From the NCBI GenBank assembly GCA_007844125.1, contig CM017555.1, positions 25,762,498 through 25,826,497 on the forward strand: a stretch of DNA of 64,000 nucleotides, read 5' to 3'. Positions 21,796 to 32,100 of the stretch are shown here, piece by piece. Below the pieces are notes generated by a model. The model worked only from the letters and a program-made list of their open reading frames with translations, made no database searches and was not told where the DNA came from. Position 1 is the stretch's first letter. Each line of letters starts with the position of its first letter. A program made the position numbers and the translations under genes. The DNA comes from Sinonovacula constricta (lineage: Eukaryota > Mollusca > Bivalvia > Cardiida > Solecurtidae).

Positions 21796-22447
21796 AATAA
21801 TACTAGTACTAACTGGGCAACACTATTAATACTACACATAACGCTACTACCTGATATGTTATAATACTCTAAAACCTTCTATATCAATGACACCAAATCA
21901 CAACACTGCAAAAAGAATTAAAGATATAACACCAATATAACCATGTACAACCACTATCTATGGAACAAACCAACTATGTATTACTTTTGAGACATGAATT
22001 AAATGAATAGTTCACAGGTTAAATTTCCCCACACAATATGACCATGAAGACCATACACACACAAAAAAAATCATGTGTCACTAGGTGTTAACAGTTAATA
22101 TATCATGGCCACTGCTAGACGGTTAAACCTACTGCACCCCTGTTGCAACTAGCCTCAGCTCCCATGCTTTACTATGGAATTTACAATAGAAGGTACAGCG
22201 ATGCTGTGCCTAATCATCGGGTAATGCAACTTTTACTTACCAATAGTGGCTTCCCACAAGTCTTGGTGTCAGTAGACGAGATCCGCCGTGCAGGGTTCGC
22301 CGTGACACTAAAACAAATTAAAGTAAAAAAAAATACGAGTACTCTGTAATTAAAAAAAAGTGAAAATAAATGCGAGAGATCTTTACAATATATTATGTAG
22401 TATGCATTTATCTATATTCTACCTTAGATCGTCATTCTTGGACATTA
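21796..22447 (-). other. 5' leader of the Gmr1-like element
   Basis: About 650 bases lie between the primer binding site and gag. No protein motif is visible in any frame; the 68-codon plus frame at 22143-22349 is antisense noise. Such leaders hold the packaging signal, but I cannot point to one. Confidence 0.6.
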
Positions 22448-22464
22448 TCCCACTTCTGACACCA
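22448..22464 (-). promoter_or_regulatory. Primer binding site, tRNA-Leu type
   Basis: The minus strand reads TGGTGTCAGAAGTGGGA one base inside the 5' LTR. Its complement, TCCCACTTCTGACACCA, equals the 3' end (with CCA) of animal tRNA-Leu as I know it. This primes minus-strand synthesis and fixes the inner LTR edge at 22466. Confidence 0.8.
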
Positions 22465-22465
22465 T

Positions 22466-23181
22466 TGTGACAAAATGGCCAAGAGGTGACTCACTAAGGT
22501 AGAATATAAAACCCAAACGACAATTTAAAATTATAATATACTTTATATACAAAATCAATATATATACAAGATAAATGAAAACGCTTTTAAAACAAAAGAA
22601 AAGAAGAAGAAAAAACCCCGCCGGCTTACATTAAGTCTGGTAACTGTCCGCTGGTCTTAACTGTGCACTTTATCTATACGTCCTACACAACAAACAACAC
22701 TTCTCTGATAACACAATCCTTAGTATATGTGCTGCGACATAGCTGTCCGATATGGTATCTGCTCGTGCAGCTCACTCTTGCGACGAAGCTGTCCAATGTA
22801 GTATCTACCTTGCCGTTCCCCACACAGAGTCTACCCCGTCGTACATGTAACGAATGCGTGGTACAAGTCGACCTTGTATCGCTGTCCACCTATGGGCATC
22901 TGCTTGTCTACGTCTAAGTACGGACATATTCCGTAGTGTTATGGTACAGCATCATCAACGTCCCCTATCTACGCATCTCGATAACTGACCCCAACACTTG
23001 GAGCGTACAAGTATTTATACTAATATACAGCCCCGTAGCCTGACTTAATTCAAGAAACCCGAGAATTCGTAACCCGTGATTCCTCATACTTTTCGTGAAA
23101 ACCAACTGCATACACCTTTAGTACACCTCACCTTTTAAAGATAAAACAGGCCTAATGTAAGTAAACTAGGGGATAACCTTT
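22466..23181 (-). repeat. 5' LTR of the Gmr1-like element, outer 232 bp missing
   Basis: It aligns with 16000-16785 of the other LTR with numerous substitutions and some indels. It carries one full 46-base unit (22742-22787) plus a partial, against two plus a partial in the 3' LTR. Similarity ends at AACCTTT (23181), while the 3' LTR continues another 232 bases to its TG terminus. The missing part is the outer U3 end, so the promoter-side edge and target-site duplication on this side are lost. Confidence 0.8.
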
Positions 23182-24096
23182 AATATATGTATTAATATCA
23201 GAGGAAAAACAATTTAAAATCGCGTATAGAGAACGATATCATATTCAATTAAATTAATTGAAGTAAAATCTGTTTGACGACCATTTAAAAAAATCACTAG
23301 GAGGTGCACACTTACATAGTTTTAAATGAATAACACATTCAATATTCAAATGTACTAGAGCATGTTACGTAGATATTCAGTAAAATAACATTGTTAACGA
23401 ACTTTTAAATGATCATTATCAATTAACTAATTACAAACCAAGAATAGCGCGTGTGATATCATCACAATAATTACGGGAGGCAAACATCAATTAAATTGTT
23501 ACATTTTCGTTCATTTATGAAATAACTACATACTCCAAATTGTAATGAGTATGAAAACCTTATAAAATTATGGACAGCCAAAAACGTACGCTAATAAGAA
23601 ATAACAGTAACAACCTTGTAACAGCGGAGATTATTTAAAATATAAATTTAATAAACTTCACATACCCTTTAATTCTTTTTTTTTTTTATAAATAATAAAA
23701 GGAAATTCACGCATATTTTAGTTATTTAATATAAATATGTAAATTCGAGTATTTGTATAGATTTTATTTGATTATCTAGAGTATAGCTCGTTTATTGTGA
23801 CACATTTTATATGAAGTAACATTCAATTTAAACAAAAAAATTAGTTACCATTGGTATATTTTTTATTCAGGTTAAGATTTTTTCCTTGGTTACGACAAGT
23901 TTAAAATAAAAAAATATTTAGATTTTGCTAAGAAGGATCAACAATGCTCATAATATAATTTACAGTATATAAAGACGAAATTAACATAAATACAAGCTGA
24001 AAGCCGTAGAAATAATTAGATATAAGTTAAGTATATATTTTTTACTTTGAATAGGGGTTACGTGTAGCCCATAAACTTCTATTAGAAGGCGGCATG
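23182..24096. other. AT-rich filler between truncated LTR and LINE fragment
   Basis: This stretch separates the broken 5' LTR from the RT half of the LINE that the Gypsy element interrupts. No coding sequence, LTR or LINE similarity is visible. It may be a later insertion or the product of a deletion/replacement that removed the LTR end and neighbouring LINE sequence. Confidence 0.4.
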
Positions 24097-24690
24097 TTAT
24101 CGAGCAAGGGCGAAGTGTGATTGAAATGTTTTCAGACAAATCCTGTTCACACTTCGCTCTAGCTCCGAATAACCACGCTTCGCCCAGAGTGAAACATTTG
24201 TTATGTTTGTAGGCCCATGTTTACGAAAGACAATCACTTTAGTTTTGTCTGTATTGACCTCTAAATACCAATTAGTACAATATCCAAAGAAATTATCTAA
24301 GTTACGCTGTAATTCAGATGGAGATTTTACAAAAATGATCATATCTCTGCAAAAAACAATGAGATAATAATTAAGTCATCAAAATGCAACCCGTTTTCTT
24401 GAGGATATATCAGTGACAATTCCATATCCTGGATGAAGAGGGTAAATAATTTCGGTGACATGACTTTCCCTTCTAATAGGCCAACTGTAATATTGCAGAA
24501 GTCCAAGTGGTCGTTATAATTACGAACGCAAGCTTTGCATTTCTCGTACATATCCATTAAATTCGAAGTATTTCACCATTTACTCCCAATTTGGATAGTT
24601 TAAACTATAAATTATTTCTATTAATACTATCAAAGGTCCTCCTAAAGTCATCAGAAGCGCAATACAGACGTTTGTTATCGTTTAGGAATT
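24097..24690 (-). pseudogene. LINE (family K) reverse transcriptase half, broken
   Basis: The minus strand from about 24690 reads DFRRTFDSIN, then KCKACVRNYNDHLDFCNITV with GLLEGKVMSPKLFTLFIQDM (usually G-x-x-QG-x-x-x-SP-x-LF), then HFDDLIIISLFFAE. The catalytic FADD is destroyed by a small indel between this frame and the next. That next frame reads MIIFVKSPSELQRNLDNFFG, WYLEVNTDKTKVIVFRKHG and, after an internal deletion, RGYSELERSVNRICLK. Its family usually continues into the block found at 15416-15999, so the two are read as halves of one insertion. Confidence 0.75.
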
Positions 24691-26787
24691 TAAAGATGAC
24701 AAGAAAAAGCGTTAGTAAGGTACAATGTTTACCTTAAGTTGGACAAGACAAACATTTAGTGCAATAAAATACAAAGTATAAATTGGAAATGGAAACATAA
24801 TACACAATAAAAAATTACATCCAGTCAATACAAACATATAAAAGGCAAGATGGATGGTGGGTAGGTAAGAGGACTTAACCCAATTTTAAAGTTTTCACAA
24901 CGACGAAAAGCTCTTTCTTTCAAATTGAAACCATGCAAAGGGTAACTTCCGAATAATTCTCAGAGATGGGTCTATTTAACATCCGAATTTTATTCGCAGA
25001 ATATAACAAATGTATGTTCAGTACCTTATATGAGATATAAAGTCAGCAAAATGTTACATTCGTTGTCCACTTTGCTAAGACAGACTGGGCATGTGAAGAG
25101 CAGATTTAAAGAAATCCAGCCTAGAGAATATTCTACTGCTTAAAAATAACTTTACATTGTATAATGAATTTATTTATGCGTGAAAAGGTTTAGGTAAAAC
25201 AATGAAAGTAAGAATTTTCTCGCCGAATCCTACCGAGGAATAATAAGCATTTGAACAAATGCGTTCGCTATTTAACAATTGCATATAAATATATTCATAG
25301 CAAAGCTACTGCAGAAAGTTAGTACTAACTGTGAAAAAACGCGTTTGATAACAACACCTTAAGGTTCCAATATTCATTTGCTAACCATAAGAGTCATTTT
25401 GATGTGATACGACAGAAAAAATGGGATTGCGGTCCTTGAAATTCTTGTCGATGCATGCCATTTGTTTAACAAAAGCAAACACACCCCAAAAACAAAGTTT
25501 CCTTAGGACAACTGTGATACTACGGAAAAGTGCATGGCGAATGTCAGATGAGGGTCTCTCTAACCTCTAAAACAATCACAGGATATCACAGGATTCAAAT
25601 TCAACAAATAAATATATGTCTATCGGAGTGACAGCGCGAATGAAGGTCGTTTAATGGTGACATTTACCATGAGTTGACTCGCTTGAAATGCAGATGACAT
25701 ATAACGAACACAACAAAACTGATTTTCTACAAGAGACGATAACTATTAGTCTGAAGCTATGGTACCTACGATATTATTAAATTTTACATTGACCAGAGAG
25801 TAAAAAATTTTCATCGAGATGTAACCATTTTACGTTTAAGTGTCAGACCGCGTTCTCACTAAAATGCTGAAAAAGCCTTTCATCGTTTTACTTACTGAAA
25901 CCTATTTATAGTATAAAACACCTAACGAAAAAGTACATATAAACAACACTTTTTCGTCACAATATACGTTAAAGGTAAAAAGGAAATACAAAGGAAATAC
26001 TTGTTTATTTGCTCTAACCTGATAGGAGTTACAAACGGACACTTATAACGTTTTGACCCATGAGAATTCTATTACGCTTTTGTTGAGATAAGAGTAAGTA
26101 TTGCCGTAAACAAGCAATTCGATAGCACTAATTGGAGAAGGTAAAACTGTTTCAAACCAGCCATACCAATACATGTTAAAACAGTTTCTTCAAAATGTAT
26201 CTGCATACTTTATTAATATTATGTCTTATACACTAGTGTACATTATCAAACTTAAGATTTGTGGTCTATTGATGAGCAGCATAAAACAATAGTTGCCATA
26301 ATGGCATCATAACTTACATCTGGAACACACGAATACCAAATATATGCTACAGTTCTTTAGATAAAGCTTGTTTTAAGTTATGTTCCTTTAATGTCCGACT
26401 TCCTTTATCAGTAAATTATGCATAATTAAAAGTTAATTAAACTTATGATCACACAAGATTGTTCTCCAGCATCGCCCGGCAATCATATATATCAATTCCG
26501 TTCTTCTGTTCTTTGTCACTGTGTCCATCTTTGAACGTTCCCTGTATAAAATGAATGTACACAAGCGGATATGGCCTAAGCTAACATGTTTCAAAAGAAA
26601 CAAAGGACAGCTAAATTTTAAGAGTTGGCAAAGTAAACGTTCTTTTTTAAGTTGCTCAAAAATTAATCTTATTCTTTCTCCCACTTCCAAAATTAACATA
26701 CCATTCCTACTTAATTATAATACTTAATTTGCATATTAAAAATGTTAACAAACCAGTCTGTAATTATCACTATATGTTTGTGTTAAA
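24691..26787. other. AT-rich stretch, nothing recognised
   Basis: I see no gene, RNA or TE motif in six frames. The overlapping small frames at 26433-26727 are not supported by splice signals or a domain. The 5' part of LINE family K would be expected at its left edge but is not readable. Confidence 0.4.
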
Positions 26788-26797
26788 TGTTTCACTG

Positions 26798-26800
26798 CTT

Positions 26801-26858
<58 letters not shown>

Positions 26859-26928
26859 TACTACTACGACTACTACTACTACTACTACTTCTTCTTCTTC
26901 TACTACTACTACTACTACTACTACTACA

Positions 26929-26977
<49 letters not shown>

Positions 26978-26985
26978 TTACAATT
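26798..26985 (+). repeat. (TAC/ACT)n trinucleotide repeat, about 190 bp
   Basis: Nearly pure CTACTACTACT runs are interrupted by short CTTCTTCTTCTT and CGACT blocks. Two plus frames over it translate as poly-Leu and poly-Tyr; both are repeat artefacts with no conserved flank. Confidence 0.95.
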
Positions 26986-28110
26986 ACTGCTACTGCTTCT
27001 ATTTATATATTCAATTATATAGTAGTAACAACAATTAATTGTTCTTCTTCTTCGGTTTCTTCGTCTTGCAAAATAATCATGATTTGTGTGTCTTTTTTCA
27101 CATACTCTCTTTTATGGTAAACAACATTTTAACCTACTAGTGTTCGTAGACAAGTACATTTGCAGACGCTGCGTCTGACAGCAGCATTTAATAAAAGATT
27201 TGTGAAACTACCTTGGTGAAAAAAACGCAGATAAACACAATAAGATTCATAACAATCAAATAAGAAGAAAAAAAAAACACAACAACAACAATATTTAAGT
27301 TATTGAGATTCTGTATGTGTGTGACATTCAAGGAATTGTATCCCAATATGATATTTACAAAATTGCAATTTGACAAAATGGCTTTTAATTTAGTTATGCT
27401 CTTTAGCATTTATGTGTCTTACATCTTTATACTTCTCCCAAGCTTTTAACATAATCTATTCGAGTTTAATCTCCCATCGCCGTTTGAAGAGACCTCCGGC
27501 GCAAAATAAATTTGCCATGCTATAATTATAGTGATGCACGTGCGCTACAAAAATGTATAAATCAAAATTACTTCGAGATTTTATAATAAATGCTTCTGAA
27601 ATAACATCACATATAAATAAGTCAAAACGAAATATATCAAATTCGTATACAAAATTAACTTAAGTGCATTCCATTAATAAATGGATGTGTTAGATGTTAT
27701 TCCTGCTTGATTATTGTGTGAAATAAATAAAATCACGTTTGAAGGATAGCTACATTCTCACATGCCACTTGATATCGTGTATGTACCTTAGGTAGATGTA
27801 TACATTCTACTTTTATTAAACTGTATTTGTTACGATAATATAATATATACAAATATATTCTGTTTTGCTAAAGAATCTGGACGTTTATGTCTCGTATTTA
27901 ATTTTGATGACAATTGTTCAGCAAGGCAATTCGTGCAATTGTTCTTGCATGCAACATTGTTGCTTTCACTTTGTTGCATATAATTTATGTGGCATTTCCT
28001 TCTCATCCTAAACGGGTTTCTATTCTATTGACACCAATGATTCTCACTTTTGTTTGTGTAAATGCAATTTACATAAGGAAGTGTTTACTTAAAATGCGCG
28101 AAACGCTTAC
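26986..28110. other. AT-rich gap, nothing recognised
   Basis: No domain or RNA gene is visible. The short frames at 27188-27409 (minus) and 27914-28114 (plus) carry no motif; the second overlaps the antisense of a small exon-like block. Confidence 0.4.
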
Positions 28111-28185
28111 TTAGGTCTTCGCATTTCTGTCCTTTTCCATTATCCCCGTTGCAAATATATTTACCGATTAAACCGTCATCCAATA
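28111..28185 (-). other. Possible 75-bp symmetric exon, function unknown
   Basis: On the minus strand an acceptor (TTCTTATTCAG) leads into LDDGLIGKYICNGDNGKGQK then CEDL, followed by a GTAAGC donor. Both junctions are phase 1 and the length is a multiple of three, as in extracellular modular proteins. It has two Cys in a Gly/Asn/Asp-rich context but I do not recognise a domain. No neighbouring exon was found on this strand, so it may be a lone remnant or chance. Confidence 0.35.
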
Positions 28186-28315
28186 CTGAATAAGAATAAA
28201 TTACAAAGTGAAACGAAAACAAAACAACAGATCACCAGTTGAAAATTACTGTAACTCGCCTGACTTTTAGAAAGAACGCACAAAGTCAAAGAGACACACA
28301 GAATACACACACAAA

Positions 28316-28362
28316 CACGCACGCACGCACGCACGCACGCACACTCATACACGCACGCACAA
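28316..28362 (+). repeat. (CACG)n microsatellite
   Basis: CACGCACGCACGCACGCACG runs follow an ACAC-rich start and lead directly into the long AT repeat. Confidence 0.9.
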
Positions 28363-28364
28363 AC

Positions 28365-28365
<1 letters not shown>

Positions 28366-28458
<93 letters not shown>
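28366..28458. repeat. (AT)n microsatellite, about 93 bp, uninterrupted
   Basis: A perfect alternating AT run of about 46 units. It can extrude as a hairpin and is prone to length change and assembly error. Ile/Tyr dipeptide ORFs across it on both strands are artefacts. Confidence 0.95.
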
Positions 28459-28460
<2 letters not shown>

Positions 28461-28928
28461 TGGCTGAACTGCTTGACTGGCTGAAGGTCCGCCTAAGCTT
28501 GATTCCTAATAGATTTTGGTTTACTATCGCCTTGGTGTTTGTGTGGTTCATGGTTATTTAACTTCTGGCCATCTTTAGCTGGCGATCAGTTAAACTATCT
28601 TAAATCAAGTTCTGTCTGCATTTATATTTTGTTCATGAACTGTCCCCATTCAGTCGTGCGTGACGTAGTTTAAGCTCTGACCTGTCGGGATGAACACAAA
28701 TCAGTATATACAAAATGTTATACACGATTCCTGTTCACACTAACTATCAAATAATGTAGGCAAAATCTGATATTAATGCTACAATTGTCGAACAAAACAA
28801 TATAGAAGTCTTGTTTAGCAGTCATAGTCATGAAAGAATTTTTATCAATAGGTTCAATTCCAATCCTTCAAGAATAGTAAATTCCTCATTTTGACGCCAC
28901 CAAAAACCTTGTTCGAGTTATATATATA

Positions 28929-28956
28929 CTCAGCCAAAAAAGAAACCTTACATTCT
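28929..28956 (+). repeat. Left terminal inverted repeat of the Tc1 element
   Basis: It reads CTCAGCCAAAAAAGAAACCT then TACA and matches the right end in inverse orientation for 24 bases, with weaker similarity just beyond. The TA at 28927-28928 is the target site. Confidence 0.9.
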
Positions 28957-29242
28957 ATGTTTTTTCTTTTTTTTCAGTAACCAGATATCCGAATCTAGAA
29001 ATGATTGTTGGACATGTTAAAGACATGCATATCCAACACAGATAGCATTTTGTTTTTATTGGTTATGTTTTAAATTTGTTTAAATACTGTTTTTTCATTC
29101 ATAGGGGTCAAAATTAAATTTATCAGTTTTTAATTGGTAACATTGAAACATTTTATGACGGATGCCGACCCTTTCATTTGCATTTGGATCATGTTTGAGT
29201 ATTCTGTTTTTGAAATCAATATCTGTTATGTCCACCGTTTGC

Positions 29243-30271
29243 TCAAATCAGTGTATCTACCCGTCGACGCATCGAATTGACGTAACGTTGTACGAGCCTA
29301 TTGGGAAGGTTGTCTCATTCAATGATCAAGGCATTTGTCAACTGCTGGATATTTTGTGGAGCATGTATACTGCGAACGTTTCTGCCAAGCACGTCCCAGA
29401 TATGCTCAATCGGATTCATATCTGGAGACATTGCTGGCCATTGCATGACGTTGACGTTGGATGCTGCCAAGTGAGCGCGTGTAATTCTTGCAGTGTGAGG
29501 ACGGGCATTGTCATGTTGAAAAACAGCTGGAGCATTTCTCCTCAAGAAAGGAATAGCTTCTGCGTTTAGGACATTGTTGATGTATCTCTGGGCGTTTAAG
29601 TTGCCACGCAGAACAATAAGCCTGGTTTTCTGTCCCCCCATTATCCCGCCCCAAACCATAACACCCCCGCCGCCAAAACGGTCATGTTGTCTTACACAGA
29701 CTGGAGCGAACCGTTCACCTTTACGACGATAAACGCGTACACGGCCGTCGGCATGGCTTAGATTAAACCGTGACTCGTCCGAAAACAAGACAGTGTTCCA
29801 GTCACGTCGACGCCAGTTGCGGTGCGCACGTGCCCATCCAAGGCGGGCGCGGCGATGGCGTAACGTAAGTATACCACCAGTATATGGACGTCGTGCTCTA
29901 ATTGGGCGCCTTTGTGTGCGCAACCGATTGCGAATTGTCTGAGCACAGACGTTATACGCCGGTGCAGTCAACGTCGCGGGTGTGAACCTGTTACGTAAGT
30001 GCAATAGGACAATGGCGCGATCGTCCCTTTGGCTAGTTGCTCTTGGTCTACCCGACCTTGGACGATCGTGAACATCACCTGTATGCCTAAAACGCCTAAC
30101 AAGATCATGAATTGTGGTACGGCTGCAATTAAACGTCCTACTAACGTCAACAACGGAAACTCCACCCTGGATCATTCCAATAGCCCGATTTCTCTCGGCC
30201 TCTGACAATCGCGGCATTGTAAAACCTGTCAATTTGAGATGTGAATTTATCTGTGCGCTTACTGAAGACAT
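29243..30271 (-). pseudogene. Tc1 transposase, DD34E, one premature stop
   Basis: The frame gives 318 residues from 30271 to a TGA at 29315-29317, then 23 more codons (starting DNLPNRLVQRYVNSM) to a stop at 29243. Family members have Trp at the TGA position (E-W-D-N-L-P), so a single TGG to TGA change is the likely break. Residues about 20-65 form the first helix-turn-helix (LSEAERNRAIGMIQGG...), SGRPRATS at 73-80 is the GRPR linker, and about 80-125 the second. Catalytic residues are D165 (VLFSDESRF), D254 (FQHDNARPHT) and E289 (DMNPIEHIWD), with 34 residues between the last two. RFGGGGVMVWGGI is the glycine-rich box. Truncation removes only the last helix, so partial activity cannot be excluded. 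Confidence 0.92.
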
Positions 30272-30479
30272 GTACAGTGTTTAGTAACAATGACTATCGG
30301 TTACCATACCGCGTGCACGAGGTTCACGTGCAAAAACTGAATTTTTACGCTCGATTGAATACCACTGATACCATGAGTGCAATATGGTTAACGTGTAGAG
30401 TGAATCGATAGTAAAATGTTCTGACACATACATGTTTTGATTTAAATAAGATATATTGAAAATATCTTAATATTAAAAG

Positions 30480-30502
30480 TGTAAGGTTTCTTTTTTGGCT
30501 GA

Positions 30503-30503
<1 letters not shown>
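30480..30503 (-). repeat. Right terminal inverted repeat of the Tc1 element
   Basis: The plus strand reads TGTAAGGTTTCTTTTTTGGC then TGAG, the inverse of the left end, followed by TA. Confidence 0.9.

Positions 30504-30533
<30 letters not shown>
30504..30533. repeat. (TA)n repeat abutting the Tc1 element
   Basis: About 28 bases of alternating TA directly follow the right terminus. Either the target was a TA microsatellite or the TA target dinucleotide expanded after insertion. Confidence 0.85.
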
Positions 30534-30536
<3 letters not shown>

Positions 30537-30610
30537 GTTATTTAAAGGTGACTTCATTTCATTTGGCAATTAAAGTTACAACTACTATTTCTAACGGTTG
30601 TTGTATGTTA

Positions 30611-30680
30611 CGGTCCGAGATCAAACTAGAGTTCTTTCTTACTTGGAGCAGACGCAATACCGATTGCCCTACCAGGTCCG
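30611..30680 (-). repeat. tRNA-like sequence, possible SINE head
   Basis: The minus strand reads CGGACCTGGTAGGGCAATCG then GTATTGCGTCTGC, which fits a box A (TAGGGCAATCGG). About 30 bases later, AGTTTGATCTCGGACC resembles a box B with one mismatch (GTTTGA for GTTCGA). The 5' and 3' ends do not form an acceptor stem, so it is not a working tRNA gene. A decayed tRNA-derived SINE is the best guess. Confidence 0.35.
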
Positions 30681-30789
30681 AAAAAAATGAAAATGTTCTT
30701 TTATCACTTTATTTCACAGAGATTAATTTAGATAGAATTGCAAAATATAATTAAATATGTTGAATTAAAATATTTTGAATTAAAAAGTC

Positions 30790-31300
30790 ACTCACGTTTG
30801 TGGGCCATCTAAGAGATAAGAGAGATGAATTCAACTTAAGTATTGTGAATTATCCATACCTTGATGGTGATTCACCTGGTGCTACCTCCTATGGTATTTA
30901 CATATCACAACTTACAAGGTTTGCACGAGCTTGTACTAAAGTAGAAGATTTCAATGCTAGAAACCTGTTTATTTCTTCTAAACTGTTACAGCAAGGCTTT
31001 CGTTTTCATAAATTAAGAAAGGCGTTTTCAAAATGTTTTCACCGCAATGGTTGTATTGCTTCTAAATATAATAGCAGTATGAAAACACTTATGCAGAAAG
31101 GAATAAGCAATCCTGCATTTTATGGAAATGTTTTATAAAAGTTAAAGAAGATCAAGGGTCTCAATACCTTTTCTGACCACTTTACAAAACTTATCAGAAA
31201 ATGTATTGCAGACGGTTACAACCCGGGAATCCTTCGATGTACTGCATTGCTTGCAATTGAACCTTTTACAGTCAATAACTTTCATTGCTTTTAAATTACA
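30790..31300 (+). pseudogene. C-terminal part of an RT-bearing retroelement ORF
   Basis: The plus frame to 31138 reads RDEFNLSIVNYPYLDGDSPG then ATSYGIYISQLTRFARACTK, NARNLFISSKLLQQGFRFHK and LRKAFSKCFHRN. After a stop at 31136-31138 the same frame continues with FSDHFTKLIRKCIADGYNPG and LRCTALLAIEPFTVNN. The S-YG-x-YISQL-x-RFARAC block is one I know from the region after the RT in proteins of a widespread invertebrate and fish retroelement, whose clade name I am not certain of. The RT itself is absent, so the copy is 5' truncated just before 30790. Confidence 0.6.
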
Positions 31301-31653
31301 CGATGACCGGACAGGTCGTTAAGACTATATGAAAACAGTGACTTAAAGCCATAATTAGACAGTCACTGTTGGATTTCTTGTCTCTTCATCTCTCCAGTCG
31401 TGCCCTATATAGGTGGGACAACTTGAGCAGTCTCCATACCCTTTACGTGAGATTGCACAGTAGTTATAACATCGGGATTTTTTGTACCTTTATCATACAT
31501 AATTTGTCAACTGCGGATAAATCCTCGGCGTTTATGATATGTTTTTTTAAACGTATTAACTCTAAACAATACTACGTTTTATTTTGTTGATTTTCTAAAA
31601 TTCTATTATTTCTTCCGTATTATTTACATTTCACTTTTGACACTTTTGGCATA

Positions 31654-31678
31654 TGACGTCATGGCATTTATGACGTCA
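31654..31678. promoter_or_regulatory. Paired TGACGTCA palindromes (CRE-type)
   Basis: Two perfect TGACGTCA octamers occur at 31654-31661 and 31671-31678, 17 bases apart, each inside an A/T-TGACGTCA-T context. This is the consensus binding site of CREB/ATF proteins. Whether it is used is unknown; it lies in the probable TE tail. Confidence 0.45.
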
Positions 31679-31935
31679 TTATATGGTTCTTATAATATAT
31701 CAGCGCTTGTACTGCTTTATTTTATTTGAAACTACTCTCTCATTTGGAAATTTTTGGTTGCCGAGACTTTTATCTACTGTACATACTGTACATATGTTGT
31801 TTTATTACTAGTTATTATGTTTGTACATAAGTTTATTATATCTGTTTTAACTCCCGATGCAGGTGCTTACTGTTAGTTGTGTCACTTTGACGGGATATTT
31901 TTATTTACACAGTTTGTTTGATCGAAAAACCTTCA

Positions 31936-32023
31936 GGAAGTGCGAGGTTGGAGCGCCCCACAAACCAGGTTTAAGCACCCCAGTTGGCCCTTTTGCTGAC
32001 TGACCGTTCCAAGGCGGTAACTG
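31936..32023 (+). repeat. Dispersed repeat block, copy 1
   Basis: It reads GAAGTGCGAGGTTGGAGCGC and continues to GCTGACTGACCGTTCCAAGG. About two thirds of the positions match 38088-38166, including AGTGCGAGGTT, GGTTTAA / GGCTTAA, CTGCTGAATGACCG / TTGCTGACTGACCG. Confidence 0.55.
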
Positions 32024-32100
32024 ATGGTTTTTCTTTTTGTGTGTTATGTCTCATCTCTGTGTTTTTGTCACATTTACATTTACCTTGTTTGCCTTTGTCT

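Larger units (their letters stand above)
16000..23181 (-). mobile_element. Gmr1-like Ty3/Gypsy LTR retrotransposon with integrase before RT
   Basis: Two long direct repeats (16000-17017 and 22466-23181) flank an internal region read on the minus strand. From the 5' side it holds a tRNA-Leu-type primer site, a leader, gag with coiled coil, zinc knuckle and protease, integrase zinc domain, integrase core with GPY/F module, reverse transcriptase, RNase H, and a polypurine tract. All pol parts follow one another in one frame with short gaps until a single-base shift between RT and RNase H. The residues are Ty3/Gypsy-class but the order is the Ty1/copia one, as established for the Gmr1 group (first described from fishes, tunicates and sea urchins). 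No envelope gene is present. In-frame stops near 19598 and 18557, two frameshifts and lost catalytic residues show this copy cannot move on its own. Confidence 0.88.
28929..30503 (-). mobile_element. Tc1-type DNA transposon, nearly complete (1575 bp)
   Basis: The ends are CTCAGCCAAAAAAGAAACCT and its inverted copy (right end at 30484-30503), each flanked by TA, the Tc1/mariner target. Between them lies one transposase frame on the minus strand with the D,D-34-E triad. The insertion sits in TA-rich repeat DNA: TATATATA precedes the left end and about 28 bases of (TA)n follow the right end. Matching termini, TA duplication and only one premature stop suggest a fairly recent insertion. Tc1 transposases cut out and reinsert the element between these termini. 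Confidence 0.92.
31301..32100 (+). repeat. Probable 3' untranslated tail of the RT element
   Basis: Following the RT-element C-terminus, this stretch has no coding motif but contains a distinctive GC-richer block at about 31936-32023 that recurs at about 38088-38166 away from any coding sequence. That suggests both are parts of one dispersed element. The end near 32100 is a guess. Confidence 0.35.

Noticed and set aside
16000..23181. Endogenous retrovirus
   Set aside because: There is no envelope gene, and pol has the Gmr1 order with Ty3-type domains; it is an LTR retrotransposon.
26729..27038. Two plus-strand ORFs of nearly pure Leu or Tyr
   Set aside because: They are frames of a (TAC)n repeat with no conserved flanks.
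28239..28551. Ile/Tyr dipeptide ORFs on both strands
   Set aside because: They are produced by the (AT)n run.
29162..29569. 135-codon plus ORF
   Set aside because: It is antisense to the Tc1 transposase, which has all family motifs.
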